From: Salvia splendens
Taxonomy: Eukaryota; Streptophyta; Magnoliopsida; Lamiales; Lamiaceae
DNA: 64,000 nucleotides
NCBI RefSeq assembly: GCF_004379255.2
Contig: NC_056048.1
Span: 13,663,197-13,727,196, forward strand
Direction of reading: 5' to 3'
The notes under the pieces are model-generated. The model saw only the letters and a program-made list of their open reading frames with translations, was not told the origin of the DNA and searched no databases. Made by a program: the position numbers and the translations under genes. This document shows positions 40,472-52,343 of this stretch, in pieces. Each line of letters opens with the position of its first letter. Within the stretch, counting starts at the first letter, position 1.

Positions 40472-42060
40472 TGATTGAGGGAAAAGATGAAACTATGACT
40501 CTATGTGTGTGTCAACTGGCCAAGAGGGTACCTAGACCTAGCTGTGTCGTTGGGTCTGTGTCTATCTTTCCTATCAACAAAAAAAATACCTCAACCCACT
40601 TCTACTGGATAGTATAGTGGAGTAAGGGTCAAATCCCACAGAGATGGATGTAGGCGTGATACACTTGCGATGACATTCTGGGAGGGGTTGGTTAGCTACC
40701 ACGCTTTTTTAGGGTTGGGTTTTACCTAGTCGGAAAATGAAATGGAACCTATACCCCTCCTGACCAGTAGGTCAGGGTGGGCTCTAAATGTTGCGTGCTA
40801 AAAGAAATTAAAGTGTGTGTAAATTAGGGTACGAGTGTGCATGTGAGAAGCTACTAGACGAAACTTACTAAAAATGGCTAGACAAAAGGTAAAGAGAATC
40901 AAAGGACATGTTGGCACACTGTCTCCTGGGTGAGCAGAAAAGTTGAAAAAGTACAAGTACAAATGCAAAAAGCAACAAAAGCAACACAAGTGTCCCGTTC
41001 TTTGATTGTGACATTATCTTCTTCACCAAGCTGAACAAACAAGATCTAACAAACTCCATTGATGAATGATCAAGCTTGAAAAATCGTAAATGCAATATTT
41101 AACTTGAAATCGAGAATGAAAGCTAAGTAAAACTGAGATCAACGCAAACTGGTCAGCGGGACACGGTGACCGAAGCAAGCAGAAACGATTCCCATGCATT
41201 TTGAGGAACTTAACCCGATTAAAACTTGTAAACACTCCAAGAAAACCTAGATCTAACTAAGCAAATCAGATTCAAGCACTTAAACAACAGAAATCAACGT
41301 AAAAATACCAGATCTAGCTACTAGGCATAAAGAAATAATAAGCAAGCTGAAACACAAAATAAAACCACAATAAACTTCATTGCATTCAAGATTATCACCC
41401 AAAAGATGTTCCAACTAAGTAGCTACTGGAATCCAAGTCAAAGGCAAGCAAAAACAAGTACTTAAACTAAGAAATCTTAAAAACAAAGCAAGTAAAAGAT
41501 TGTTTGGCTCATCGGAAACTGAAACTGGAGGAATTTCTGGAACTATGGCGGCTGAAATGAATCAGGTATGATGCTCCTCGCCGGCAGGTGGCGGGAATCT
41601 TCAAGTCAGGCTGCTAGATTTAGATGGAACTAAGAGCTAGTGGAGCTATTCTCCTCAAAAGTGATGTAGTAATGATGATAAGTCCTAAGTGAAGTCGTGT
41701 AAAAAATTCCTCCATTTTCTTTATGTTCAGCTCCTATTTATAGGGTGGCTTGCCCTAATATCTAGGGCTTTCTCTTCATGTGGAATGGCAATTTTGCCCT
41801 TCTTTAGATAGGTGATTATTCCAAGCAAGTCCTTTCTTCTCGTGTCCAGTTCTGTAGCATCCATCCTGGCCAGTTTGCGTATTTTCTGCTCATACTAACC
41901 AGTTTGCACACTTTTCGCAAATTTTTCACTCGAATTGCTTCTGAAACTTTCCTCCTGATTTAGTACTTCAACCTGCACACTTTAACAACTATTTTGCATA
42001 TATTATCCAATAAAGCACCTTATACTGACCAGTAACTAAGGCCTAGAATGCGACTTATCA
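40472..42060 (-). repeat. 3' LTR of family B
   Basis: Plus strand TGATTGAGGGAAAAG ... AATGCGACTTATCA. The minus-strand text just inside, GAGGACAAGCATGTGG then AAGTGTGAGCAG, matches the usual pre-LTR purine-rich end of Athila elements, so this is the 3' LTR. Confidence 0.85.
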
Positions 42061-42801
42061 AACTGCTCACACTTACCACATGCTTGTCCTCAAGCATGAA
42101 GAACAAACAAAAAGAAATAAGTCGAATTCTAGCCTGGTTACACCCCTGACCGACTCTATCCTAAACTAGACTCTAAACTTTGACGCAAAGAAAAAACACA
42201 CAAACGACGGACAAACACATATAAACAGACACACAAGTACTTAAACATATTGAACGGGCTATATTTTCAACCATCCCTCCCCTTGGGATCAGGTGCAATC
42301 CAGCCTTAGACAGCCTTGAACTTCTGGCGTCCCCCTTTTCCTTCCCAGTCAGTTTATCTGCTCGTCAAGATCACCCAAACTCTCGGCCAAACACCAGATT
42401 CGCTCAGTCTTTCATTCCTCACCGGGGATGTTAGGACTGTTTTCTCTCAAAATGCTGAACCACAGATGCTTGGGGCTAAGATCTCACGTGCGGCTCCTGA
42501 AGGGCTTTAAGGCTTGTAAAGGGGCTATTGGCTTATAATGTTGGGGGTTGGATGTTTCTAAGGCTCTAAGGTTAAAAAACTACTACTTTATTTCAATGTG
42601 GGAGAACTGTGTGCACTTGGGCTTTTGGCTATTGCTTCTCTTCGGCTGGACGTTTCTTGATATTGGACTCCAACTAGTCAGTAGCTTCCTTGTGGCTTCG
42701 CCACCCTTATTCCTTCTTCCTTCTTTTTTGTGGCCAAGTATTTTCGACCATTTTCTTCAACATTTTTTATTATGGCTTCGCCACCCTTATTCATTCTTAT
42801 A
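42061..42801 (-). other. Family B internal sequence next to the 3' LTR, non-coding
   Basis: Contains the polypurine-type end (42061-42100) and no convincing ORF. Tandem words ggcttcgccacccttattc occur twice (about 42695 and 42775). Continues at 49172 after the LARD. Confidence 0.5.
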
Positions 42802-42909
42802 CATGATACATGTGATAATTACGCGAATAGATTTTGTCTGAATAATCTGCTAAATAGATCCGTATTATGTGATCCGTTAGAACGCACGCTTCCGCTACCA
42901 ACCCCTTCA
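42802..42909 (+). repeat. Remnant of the LARD 5' LTR
   Basis: CATGATACATGTGATAATTAC to CTACCAACCCCTTCA, matching 49064-49171 with a few substitutions (acgcgaataga against acacgaattga). Confidence 0.85.
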
Positions 42910-42911
42910 AT

Positions 42912-42924
42912 TGGTATCAGAGCC
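42912..42924 (+). other. Primer-binding site of the LARD
   Basis: TGGTATCAGAGCC, initiator tRNA-Met type, two bases after the LTR end. Confidence 0.85.
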
Positions 42925-45900
42925 AGGTTTTGGCTCTGATTATTTGGATTTAAATTTCGCGAAATTAATGTATGCATGCGTTAGTTGATTGCGAAGCATG
43001 TTCTTGGTGTTTTGTTTAATATTTATGCATGATGAACTCAAGAACTATCGAATCAAGGAACTTGAATTTTTTGATCGTACGAGATGTGCGATCCGTCGGG
43101 GCTCGCGCCGAGACGGATCGCACCACGCGCGATCGAGGTAGGGTAGTTGAGACAGTGGGAGCCAGGGAGCCGTGATCACGGGGCGACGCGCAGACGAGCA
43201 TGGGCTTGTGCGCGCCGCTGGTTGAGATCGCACGCCCCAGACGGACCTGCGTCGAGTGCGACATGGAGGCTGGCGCGGTGCGGCGGTTCGACCGAGAACC
43301 TGCCGAGGCACCGAGACGCCTAGCCGAACCCTAGGCGGAAGGACCCGACTCTCGAGCCACTAGCCAAGAGCTGTGCGCCGTCGTGCGCAGGGCTGGCCGA
43401 GGCAGTGGGAGAATCGGGACTAGGCATGACCGAGACGGGCGGTCGGGCTAGCCGAGAGCTGGCGCGTCATAGAGCGCGCCGCTGGCCGAGAGCTCGCGAC
43501 ACCCGTCGAGCCAGTCGGCCGAGAGCGAGTGCCCCTGTGCGACGCTGGCCGAAGATGGAGGCGACAGCTGGCTGAGGAACCGAGCCACCCAATGCGCGCC
43601 ATTGGGCCGAGACGCTTCGTGCGTCGTGATCCGACGACAAACTCATTGGATTTTCGTCGTTCATCGTTCATGCGATGAGATAACGATGAAGGATTATTTT
43701 AATGATTATTTAATTATTTTATTAAAAGATATCATTAAAATATTATTATTTAAGGAAATAAAATCTTTTGGGAAGATTTCCCTAGATTCTTGGATTTTAT
43801 TTTGGAAAGTATTCAAGATGAATTTGGAAATAAGATTTGAATATATCTTTTGTGGATTTTATATATTATATGAGATTTGATTATGTATCAAATCATGGAT
43901 TAATTAGATTCTTTCCTCATTTAATGGATTTATATAGATTTTATTCCTAGATGAATCCTAGTTGTATTTGGAAAGTAATAATCTAATATTTATCGTCACC
44001 TGCTCTGTGGGGACAATAATCCTAAGAAATAGCGAGTTCATGAGGGCGGACTTCTCAAAAATAAATAGTATGAACTAGAATGTGGTTTCCAATATTATCG
44101 CCACCTGCTCTGTGGGAACAATAATCCTAAGAAACTGCGAGATTCAGAAGTTCACATAGAATTTATGAGATAGCTTGATCTTGTTAGCAGCACATGAGCA
44201 TTGTTATGGGATTGTGTTGTAGAAATGAGACTTTGTAATGCTAAATTCGGTGGTCTTGCTTAGGCAACATTTGGCGGCCATGCCGTGCGGCGGTCTCTGG
44301 ACTATTCGTCGGTGTTGTGACCAGTAAAATTGTAAGATTTTAATGCGTATTGACTTCCTCTGGAGGGTACAAAATTTTAATTTTACAATTGCAAGATACA
44401 TAATTGTTTTGTGGTTATTTGCGATTATGTATTGAGCATAAGTATGTGATAATAAGTTTATTTGCCAAATCTTCATTATGTCAATTATATTTTGTCTGCG
44501 ATCTTAATGGAATAAACTCGAATGCCAAAATTATGTAGACTGGAAATGCAAATGGATAAGATTCTCATTGCTAAAACTTGGAGTTTATACTCAATGATTC
44601 ATGTCCTCCATTTCCTCGACATAGTTCCACGAAGATTGTTCGAGAATGCTTTTTGCATGTACTTGACAAGTTCTTTAAGGAATAAGGTCAAGCTATTTTC
44701 TTTTAAGTAGCACGACAAGTCTTGGTTAGTGACGATGAAAGATGGATATCAATAGAATCTGTCAAGATGATTCGATTGGAATTCCTAAAGGGACAGAATA
44801 TTTTGAGGAATCTTTTGATCACTCAAATAGTTTCTGACTCAAGTCATTGTCTAAAGTAATAAGAAATGACTACAAGAAGGTTTAACTGAAAAGTAGAAAC
44901 CTTCAGAATATTAGTCGTTATATTACTGTTAGAGGAAAGTAACATGATAGATGACGAATTCATGAAGACTGCATTTTCCTAAGTCCTAGTTCATTTGAAC
45001 AAGAGACTAGATATGGAAATGAGAGAGCCTGAAGTGTCATAAAAGTTTGTTTAAAGCGAGTGAAGATGCTTTGTAAGTTGGATTGACCTCTTTTAAAGAA
45101 GGACAATGGCTTACATGACAATGCAACTTCTAAGTAAGAGATCTTGATCCAGTTAGGTTTTTGTTGCAGTGGGAGCTATTTTTGCTCAATTATTGTTTTA
45201 TGGTTGATGTTTAAGGCATCATAGTATTGAAACAATATAAATGCAACAAGATTGAGTATTAAACAACACATCAACTTCTTAAACAATGAATGATAAAGTA
45301 TTTATGGCTCTTAGTCTTAAGGCCAAGAAAATACTTAGTTATTGTTCAAACTGTTCTAGACTATCAAGATTTTAACAATTTGTTAAATAGCTTGAAAGTC
45401 GAGAATGTCTGTTTGATGCACTATGAGTTAGAATTATGTGATTCAGAATACTTATACAAGTGCGACATAGAAAGACAAGCAAGTCTTAATGGTTTACACC
45501 ATAAGAAGACGAGCAATGGGTTATGATCAGTAGTGGGAGTCTAATCTCCATTAACGAATCCAAGCAGTCTTTCAAAGAATGGGATAGTTATGTAAGAAGG
45601 AATCGAAGTCTTTCTAAGACAAGTTTGATCAAGTGATGAGTTGTACTCATGAAAATCTTATCATTGATGGGATAAACGTTAGATACAACGAGATACACCT
45701 TAAAGAAACTATCACATCAGTACCTTCTACAAAACACGAGTTGTGGACTAGAGCGACTCTAGTCTAGCACATCTCAAGGTGTAATGTTGTTCCAACGCAT
45801 GTTGGAAAGGCATCCAAGTAATTGGAGTTGAGTATTGAGGTATGTTTTAAGGTTGTCCCAAATGATGTAAGATTATAAGTTCTGTAATCTTCAAAGATAG

Positions 45901-47626
45901 AATTCTTGTATGAAGATCAAGAGATGAACTATAAGCCTAACAACGTGATAACTCTCAAGATACAGAGAAAGATATCGAATTTTCCACGATACCAAGGACT
46001 AATATCATTAGAACTTTTGCACTAATGGAACCAACTTCAACAGATAAGATTGTTAGAACCATGTCGTAGTGGGAGCGTTCCTAGGAACATGACAAGTTCA
46101 TGGGTCTAAGAGTGTCGAAAGACTCGTACTTAGATTAACGTGAACATAATCCCTTTAACTACAACGTAGAATTGGTTCATTTGGATATTCATCCTTGAAA
46201 AGGTGATAGATTCCAAACTACAATCTTAGATAGACAACATGTTTTACAAGACTTGCAATACTACCTACAGGCTGTGTCAGTCAGTGGGAGCTAGTACATT
46301 TGCAAGTGTAAGTGTGGATCTCAAATGGCTAGACAATGACAACGGGCTATGCCCAAAGAGAAATATCATCTTCTCGCTGTCGTTGTGCCAAGATTTGTTC
46401 GATCCTACTGTCTATCAACACTTACATAATTAGAATGTATGTATCATGATTATCAACACAACTTTCTATTAATAGAAGTCTTGAAGAAATCATCTACATG
46501 AAACATCCTAATAGGTATGTAATAGAGGGCAAGAAACACATGATTGGAAGCTTATGAAGACCTTTGTGGTCTTAGACATGCATCTAAATCAGATTATGTG
46601 TTTTAGCTAGATTGTCGAATGCTTGGAATTTGACATGTGCCTTTAAGTGTGTTGTGAGCTCAAGGAAGTTGAAAGTGCATTAATTATGGTATTATTGGTA
46701 CACCTGCGATGATGAAATCTACAAAAGTTGCAAACAACTAAGATTGGCATCTAGCGTAGGAAACTGATTGTCTACCCAGTTTAAGATAAGGATTTAAGAG
46801 AAGCTAATTACATTCTAAGCATCTAAGTCTTAAAGATTGCTAGATAGAATGTTGAGATTCTCTTAGGAATCTTATATCTATACATTGCTTGGAACATTTT
46901 AGCATTAGAATTTCCATGCAAAGGTTTTTACCTTTCAAGATGGAATTGTCTTGTCTCTAAGTCAAGTGTCGTTTGTCACTTAGTGAGAAACAAGAATTAT
47001 GAGACTGGTTCTGCAGATAGATGTCTCATGTATGCTATGATGTGTACTAAGTTTTGATATTAGTTGTGCTTTTGCATAGCAAGTATATATCATTTTAACC
47101 ATGGCAAAGGACTTTGATTGAGGTAATGGATATACCATAGTACTTGAGAAAGACTAATCGCTATATTCTAGCTTACCAGTCATTCATGTAATGTCCTTGG
47201 GGTTACACTGGCTCAGTCTTATGACTAATCAGTGATCGAGTAAGTCATCCTCATTATATGTGTTTACATTAGGATTATACTCCTAATAGCTTTGATCGTA
47301 AGTTTGAGTATGCCTATGAGTATTTTTACTCTAGCAAAGGCTAACTCAAAAGGGACATACGAGATCATAAGCTAAGCAATCACATAGAGAGATGAAATTA
47401 ATTAAAGATCGAGTACGCAGCAAAGACATAATGATGGAAAAGATATGATCAGAGAACAACCAAGCAAATTTTTCACAGAAATTGCCTTTGTGGCAACATG
47501 TTCAAACATGATGTGAAATAAATGGTAGTTCGATATATCTAGCTCCAATACCTGCTTTGTGTATAAGTGGGAGAGTTTTTGGAAGTGGGTATACTCGAAA
47601 GCATGTTTTGAGTATAAGTGGGAGAT
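42925..47626 (+). other. LARD non-coding interior
   Basis: 43080-43640 is a GC- and CpG-rich block of irregular TGGCCGAGA-type repeats. 43985-44150 holds two ~108-bp direct repeats (atcgtcacctgctctgtggggac / atcgccacctgctctgtgggaac). From 44170 to 47560 it is AT-rich with scattered gtgggag words and many stops in all frames. The end carries two copies of gtataagtgggaga (47562 region and 47612-47625), the second being the polypurine tract. Confidence 0.6.
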
Positions 47627-49171
47627 TGTTAGGGTTCAGTATACTGAAAAGCATGTTTCGAGCAAATTCGCACGAATAGAAATCTTGCTTGTATACGGAA
47701 AAACTCTACAATCTACTTTTAACCCGATTCAGTATTATTCGAGCAGTTTGCACGAATAGAATCACTATATTATTACATTGTGTTTGCCTGTGCGTTTATA
47801 AGATGTTTTATAAACATTTAAATGCATAAGAAGTAAACAAAGCCTAAGTCTTTTGCTTAGTAGACTGGTTGTGGGCGTCGTCCACTTTAAGGTAACTACA
47901 GTCGGTTCTATGCAATGCTTTGCAAAAGAAAAAGAAGAATTTCACAACCTAGATAGGCTTTGGCTACCTATCGTGAAAGGTTGCAATGTCAGTCCGATTA
48001 TTTCTAAGCCTTATTGAAATAAGATGACGTTGGTGTGGTATAGCACTGAATGGATCTAACAGTAAGACGAGTCTTTATGCTATCTACTGAAAGACGAGGT
48101 CTTGATAATTAATTTCTTAATCAATGTACGTTAGCATTGAGCATACGATATTGAATATCTACTACTTTGACTTACCGAAGGTGCGGGTTTTTCGCAACCC
48201 AACGATCCAGGTACATTGGGTAGTGGTGATCATTATCTAGCGGTGCTAGGATTGCTATTATGTTGAATCGTGCGCGAGGTGAGTCTCGTTTTATAATGTC
48301 TTCAAGAGGAGCTTGAACAATGTTTTATTATTCGGAAACTGGCCAGTTGGAGTTTTATTACTCTATGAATAATAAATAAGTGTTTCTTTCTAAGTCCACT
48401 CTTGGAATTAATAAGATGATAATTAATTAAGTCCATAGCAGACTTTAATTAATTAATGGACATTTCTATCTTAAGCGCGGGAAACAAATAATAAATAAAA
48501 TGGAAACCCGTAATACTTATAATTTCGGATTTGGATGGGGAGGTCAATATTACTTCTGTAGTGACTGCTCGTAATATTCCAATATAAGCTTGTATTAAAT
48601 TGTGGGTTCAATTTAATTAGTAAAAAGCTAATTGGGGGAGCTCATATCCAAAACCTTCCATAGATCCCTGACTGGGCCCAATATGTAACTATTATAAATA
48701 GGAGAATAAAGGAGACAGAAAAATAATTTTTAGTGTGAAATTTTCGTCCACTCTAGATTTAGAGAGAGGGACGAATTTTTCAAGAATTTCACCCCCGAGA
48801 GATTTTCAGCTCCTCCTCCGTGAGAAAGTTCTGTCTTCTTTATTCGAGTCCTAGTGTTTCGATAAGATCAACCCACACTGATTTCGGAATACAGTTCGGG
48901 ACACCAGTCAGAAGATCCGAGGTCTAGTATTGAAGATCATCGTGGAGAAGGCGCAAGCAATCGACGATTCTTTGGAGAATCAACGAGGTAAATTGGCTAA
49001 CTCCGTAGTATGCATGTTTTAGGATTTATTTGTTCTAAAGCATGATTTAATTCAAGTTATGAGCATGATACATGTGATAATTACACGAATTGATTTTGTC
49101 TAAATAATCTGCTAAATAGATCCGTATTATGTGATCCGTTAGAACGCACGCTTCCGCTACCAACCCCTTCA
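47627..49171 (+). repeat. 3' LTR of the LARD
   Basis: Preceded by aagtgggagat. TATA box 48693-48700; a second copy of the upstream motif CATGTTT(T/C)GAG lies just inside the LTR. Confidence 0.8.
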
Positions 49172-50082
49172 TTTAGGACTTGCTACGCGCGGTCACCTTA
49201 CCCTAGGCATCATGTGGCAGCCACTCTTTTCTTTTCTAAATTGGTGGAAAGTGGTTCCACTTAGGCTTATAGCTCACCATTTAAGAGGGCTTTTGTATCT
49301 GGCCTAAGGATGGGTTTTTCTCTCATACTTGCATCATCTATACTGACTAGGAGATACTAAGGGGGGTGGTTTCCATTGTCCAGCATGCCTTATCTCCCTC
49401 AATTCCCCTCACTGCCAGTTCGAGTAGCTGAGTTTTAAGCCCGTGTTTTAACACATGTCCTAAAAAACAAAACTTAACCTAAACTGATTTACTAGGGACT
49501 GACTCGACACATGACAACACATATATACAATTATACTGGCCATTATCTCCTCCTCCCACTTCATCCTTGCTTGCCTTCACGCAAGTTTAGTGAAGTGGAA
49601 AACAGGATGACCAGTATCCAACACATATAAGCACAAAAGACCAAAAAACACATAACTCATGGAAAACATATTATATATAAAGCTTCTCACACTTAGACTA
49701 TGCAATAGGCTAAGTGGGAGAAGAATAACGAACATAGAGAACACATAGATAATGTGGAACAAGAACTAATATGCAAAACATACTATATCAACAAAAACTT
49801 CTCACACTTAGACTATGCAATAGGCTAAGTGGGAGAAGGTATAGGACTACCATAAAAAAACACAAAGCAAAGACAACTTCTAAACATCCTAAACTCATAT
49901 AACGTTGTAAACCCTCTTCTTCTCACACTTAGACTATGGAATAGACTAAGTGTTATGAATGAGGGTATACGCATGCTAAAACATGCACAAAAAAATAGAA
50001 ACAACACAACTAGAAAAAAAACTCAAGTTTACTGAAAATAAAAAGAAAGCTAACTGGTCAGTTGGTAGGGTCTGTCATCTTC
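49172..50082 (-). other. Family B non-coding region with three spaced palindromes
   Basis: No gene. Three ~41-bp near-perfect palindromes (cttctcacacttagact ... ctaagtgggagaag) sit at 49683-49723, 49798-49838 and, more diverged, 49919-49959. Confidence 0.7.
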
Positions 50083-52070
50083 TCATCTGGATCCTCTTTG
50101 GTCAGGTGCCTTATGCAGTTTCCTTCTCGGGTTCCTTTGTTGGTACACATCAGGGGCGTCACTCTTTTTCTTATGATTCCTGAAAGTCCTCTTGATTTTC
50201 CTCTTTTCCATGGGCCGCAGATGATGGTTGCTAGGGACCTTGCTCCCGATCAGTTTGGGTACTTGTCCCAGCTTCTTGATGATAATGGCCGATAGGACCA
50301 CCCTGGGCTTCTTGGTCTCCTTCTTTTGCTTTGCTGCCCCATTGCCTTTCCTCTTTCTTTCTTGGTTCCATTTTCCTTCTTTGTCTTGATTTTCCTATAA
50401 GTTAGTTTCTGGTACCGGTGTCTCTTTCTGGGCAGCAGGGATGGCAAGTGGATTGTCGATGTTGGCCTCCTGTACTGGCTGGGCGAAAGTTGCAGTCGGG
50501 TTCTCCCCAGATTTTGTATGAGAACCCCCTTCCTGGATAGTAAGGGTCGATGACGGATGTCCAGCAACAGCAGGGGTCTCTGACTTGGTTGTAGCATTTT
50601 TTGGATCCTCCCCAGGTTTTATAGGTGGTCCACTATCTTCCTGGCCAGTATCAGTGTCCTTGCTCTTCTTTTTGTTGCAAGGAGTCTTGTCCTCCTCGCT
50701 TGAGATCTCTACAAGATCATGAACCTTGCTGGGCCCCTTCTTTTTCTCAATCCTACGCCCGATGATTCGCCTCGATGTGCGCTACAGCCCTTGTTTTCTC
50801 TCTGCCTTCTTCTCGGCCAGTTGGTGAGCCCCAGTGGCTCTAGCGAATCTTGACTTCTGACAAATAGTCTCTTCAATATCCTGGTCAGTAAGCGTTTGGC
50901 TACTGGTTAGATCACACCATCTTGGGTCACTCCTCTTAGGTGGTAGCTTCTTTAAGACCATGGTTCGAGTGTTGCCTTCTATCACAATCTTTTCTTCCTC
51001 CCTTGTACTTCCAACTATGTACACATTTATATTTGCACCGAATGGAGGTAGCTTTACAGCTTAGATGCAAGGTATGGTCACTTCAAGTTTCCCAAAGATA
51101 GACATGTAGTCTACGGGTTCTCCCTTCTTCCTCTTTTTTACAAAACAGTAAGGGAATGATTTTTCTTCCTTCACCTCTCCATCAGGTTCATTAGTGGTTT
51201 CCCTTGAACTCTCTTCCAAACCTTGATTGATTTGAGGTTCAGCAACTGGTTCAGTTTCATCAGGACCACTCCTCTTGGTCAGTATGTCCCCCTTATCCTT
51301 CGTCTTGCTTGATTCCCCAAATGACTCCTTCCGTTCAGGCTCCTTGTAGGATGTTCCTGACCACAATGTCACCTTGCTCACATTAGCCTGGTCAGGACTG
51401 TGCACTGTAACTGGGAGCCTTTCCGCATTCCCACAAATCTCGTTGATCGAACTGGCCAGGTAGGACAGTTGCTTATTCAGCATGTCCATATTTTCCTTAT
51501 GCTCTTTCTGGGCGTTTTGCATGCCTTGCACCACTTTATTATTCGACTGAAATTAACTCCTCAACGTTTGCTGGTAAGCAAGGATCTCTTCCATCATCTT
51601 TTCCATAGATCTTCCTGACTTGTTTTGGTGTAGGAAATGGTTAGGGTTTTGCTGATGGTTGGGATTATACTGGGTGTTAGGGTATGGGTGATAGGTATAG
51701 TTTGGCTGATTTTGATGAGAGGGGTACTGGCCGAATTGGTTAGAGTTGTGGGGTTGACTGTGATTGGGATTCAGGTGGTGTAGGTAGGGATTTTGCTGGT
51801 GATGGGAGTTATACTGGCCGTCGGGATGTGACTGGTAGATGGGATGGTTTTGATTGTAAGGGTAGTTTGGCTGATTTTGGTGTGAAGGGTACTGATTGAA
51901 CTGGTTGGGATGGTGATGCTGGTTAGGGTTAGGGCATGGGTGATTTTGGCAATGTTGGGGTGAGTGGGATTGGTAATTCTAGTTTCCCATATGATATTGT
52001 GGCACATAGGTGGTATTTTGATATGGATTTGGTGGGTGTGGATTATGCTGGTTTCTTCCTGACCAGTTCG
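50083..52070 (-). pseudogene. Family B gag C-terminal region, broken in several frames
   Basis: Minus-strand pieces in order: repetitive N/H/P/Q/Y-rich tract (51640-52070; e.g. NPYQNTTYVPQYHMGN, QNQPNYPYNQNHP), a coiled segment MVQGMQNAQKEHKENMDMLN (51061-51534), a block LKKLPPKRSDPRWCDL that resembles the sequence preceding the protease in family A, an acidic/K-rich part and a basic tail (K-R-K-I-K-R-T-F-R). Stops or shifts occur near 51545, 51060, 50780, 50400. The retropepsin itself (D-L-G-A-S) is missing. Confidence 0.55.
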
Positions 52071-52087
52071 GCTGTGAATCTTGGGCT
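52071..52087. repeat. LINE target-site duplication, left copy
   Basis: GCTGTGAATCTTGGGCT, identical to 59004-59020. Confidence 0.9.
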
Positions 52088-52343
52088 TTTTTTTTAAAAC
52101 ACCTTAACGGTGGAGGGTTCAAGGGTCCCTCGTCCCTATATTTCAACCCAAAGATTGGTACAAGCGAGGCCCCACCCAAAAGTGATGTGCCTATACACAA
52201 AAGTACAAAGCCTAACCATTAAAAGAGTAGTAAGCGGTCTGAGACATCTTGGCCGGGACCTCATCATACTCTTCAACAAGAGTTATCCTCAATTACAAAC
52301 ATGGAGCCAAACCGAGTTCACACCACGAAGAGTTCCACAATTC

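Larger units (their letters stand above)
31773..40785. repeat. ~9-kb tandem duplication, unit 2
   Basis: Head-to-tail copy of 22856-31772. Very few differences outside 34569-35180 and 35531-36378. Ends within family B 3' LTR at gggctct, which then continues normally. Confidence 0.9.
42802..49171 (+). mobile_element. Copia-type LARD (large retrotransposon derivative), 5' LTR truncated
   Basis: 3' LTR 47627-49171 (1545 bp, TGTTAGGG ... CCTTCA, TATAAATA at 48693-48700). Only the last 108 bp of the 5' LTR remain (42802-42909), followed by PBS TGGTATCAGAGCC. The ~4.7-kb interior has no ORF above ~80 codons and no gag or pol motif that I recognise. No target duplication can be found because the left LTR end is missing. 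Confidence 0.7.

Noticed and set aside
43016..43671. Long overlapping minus-strand ORFs (82-88 codons) in the GC-rich LARD block
   Set aside because: High GC lowers stop frequency; several frames are open together and none has a recognisable domain.
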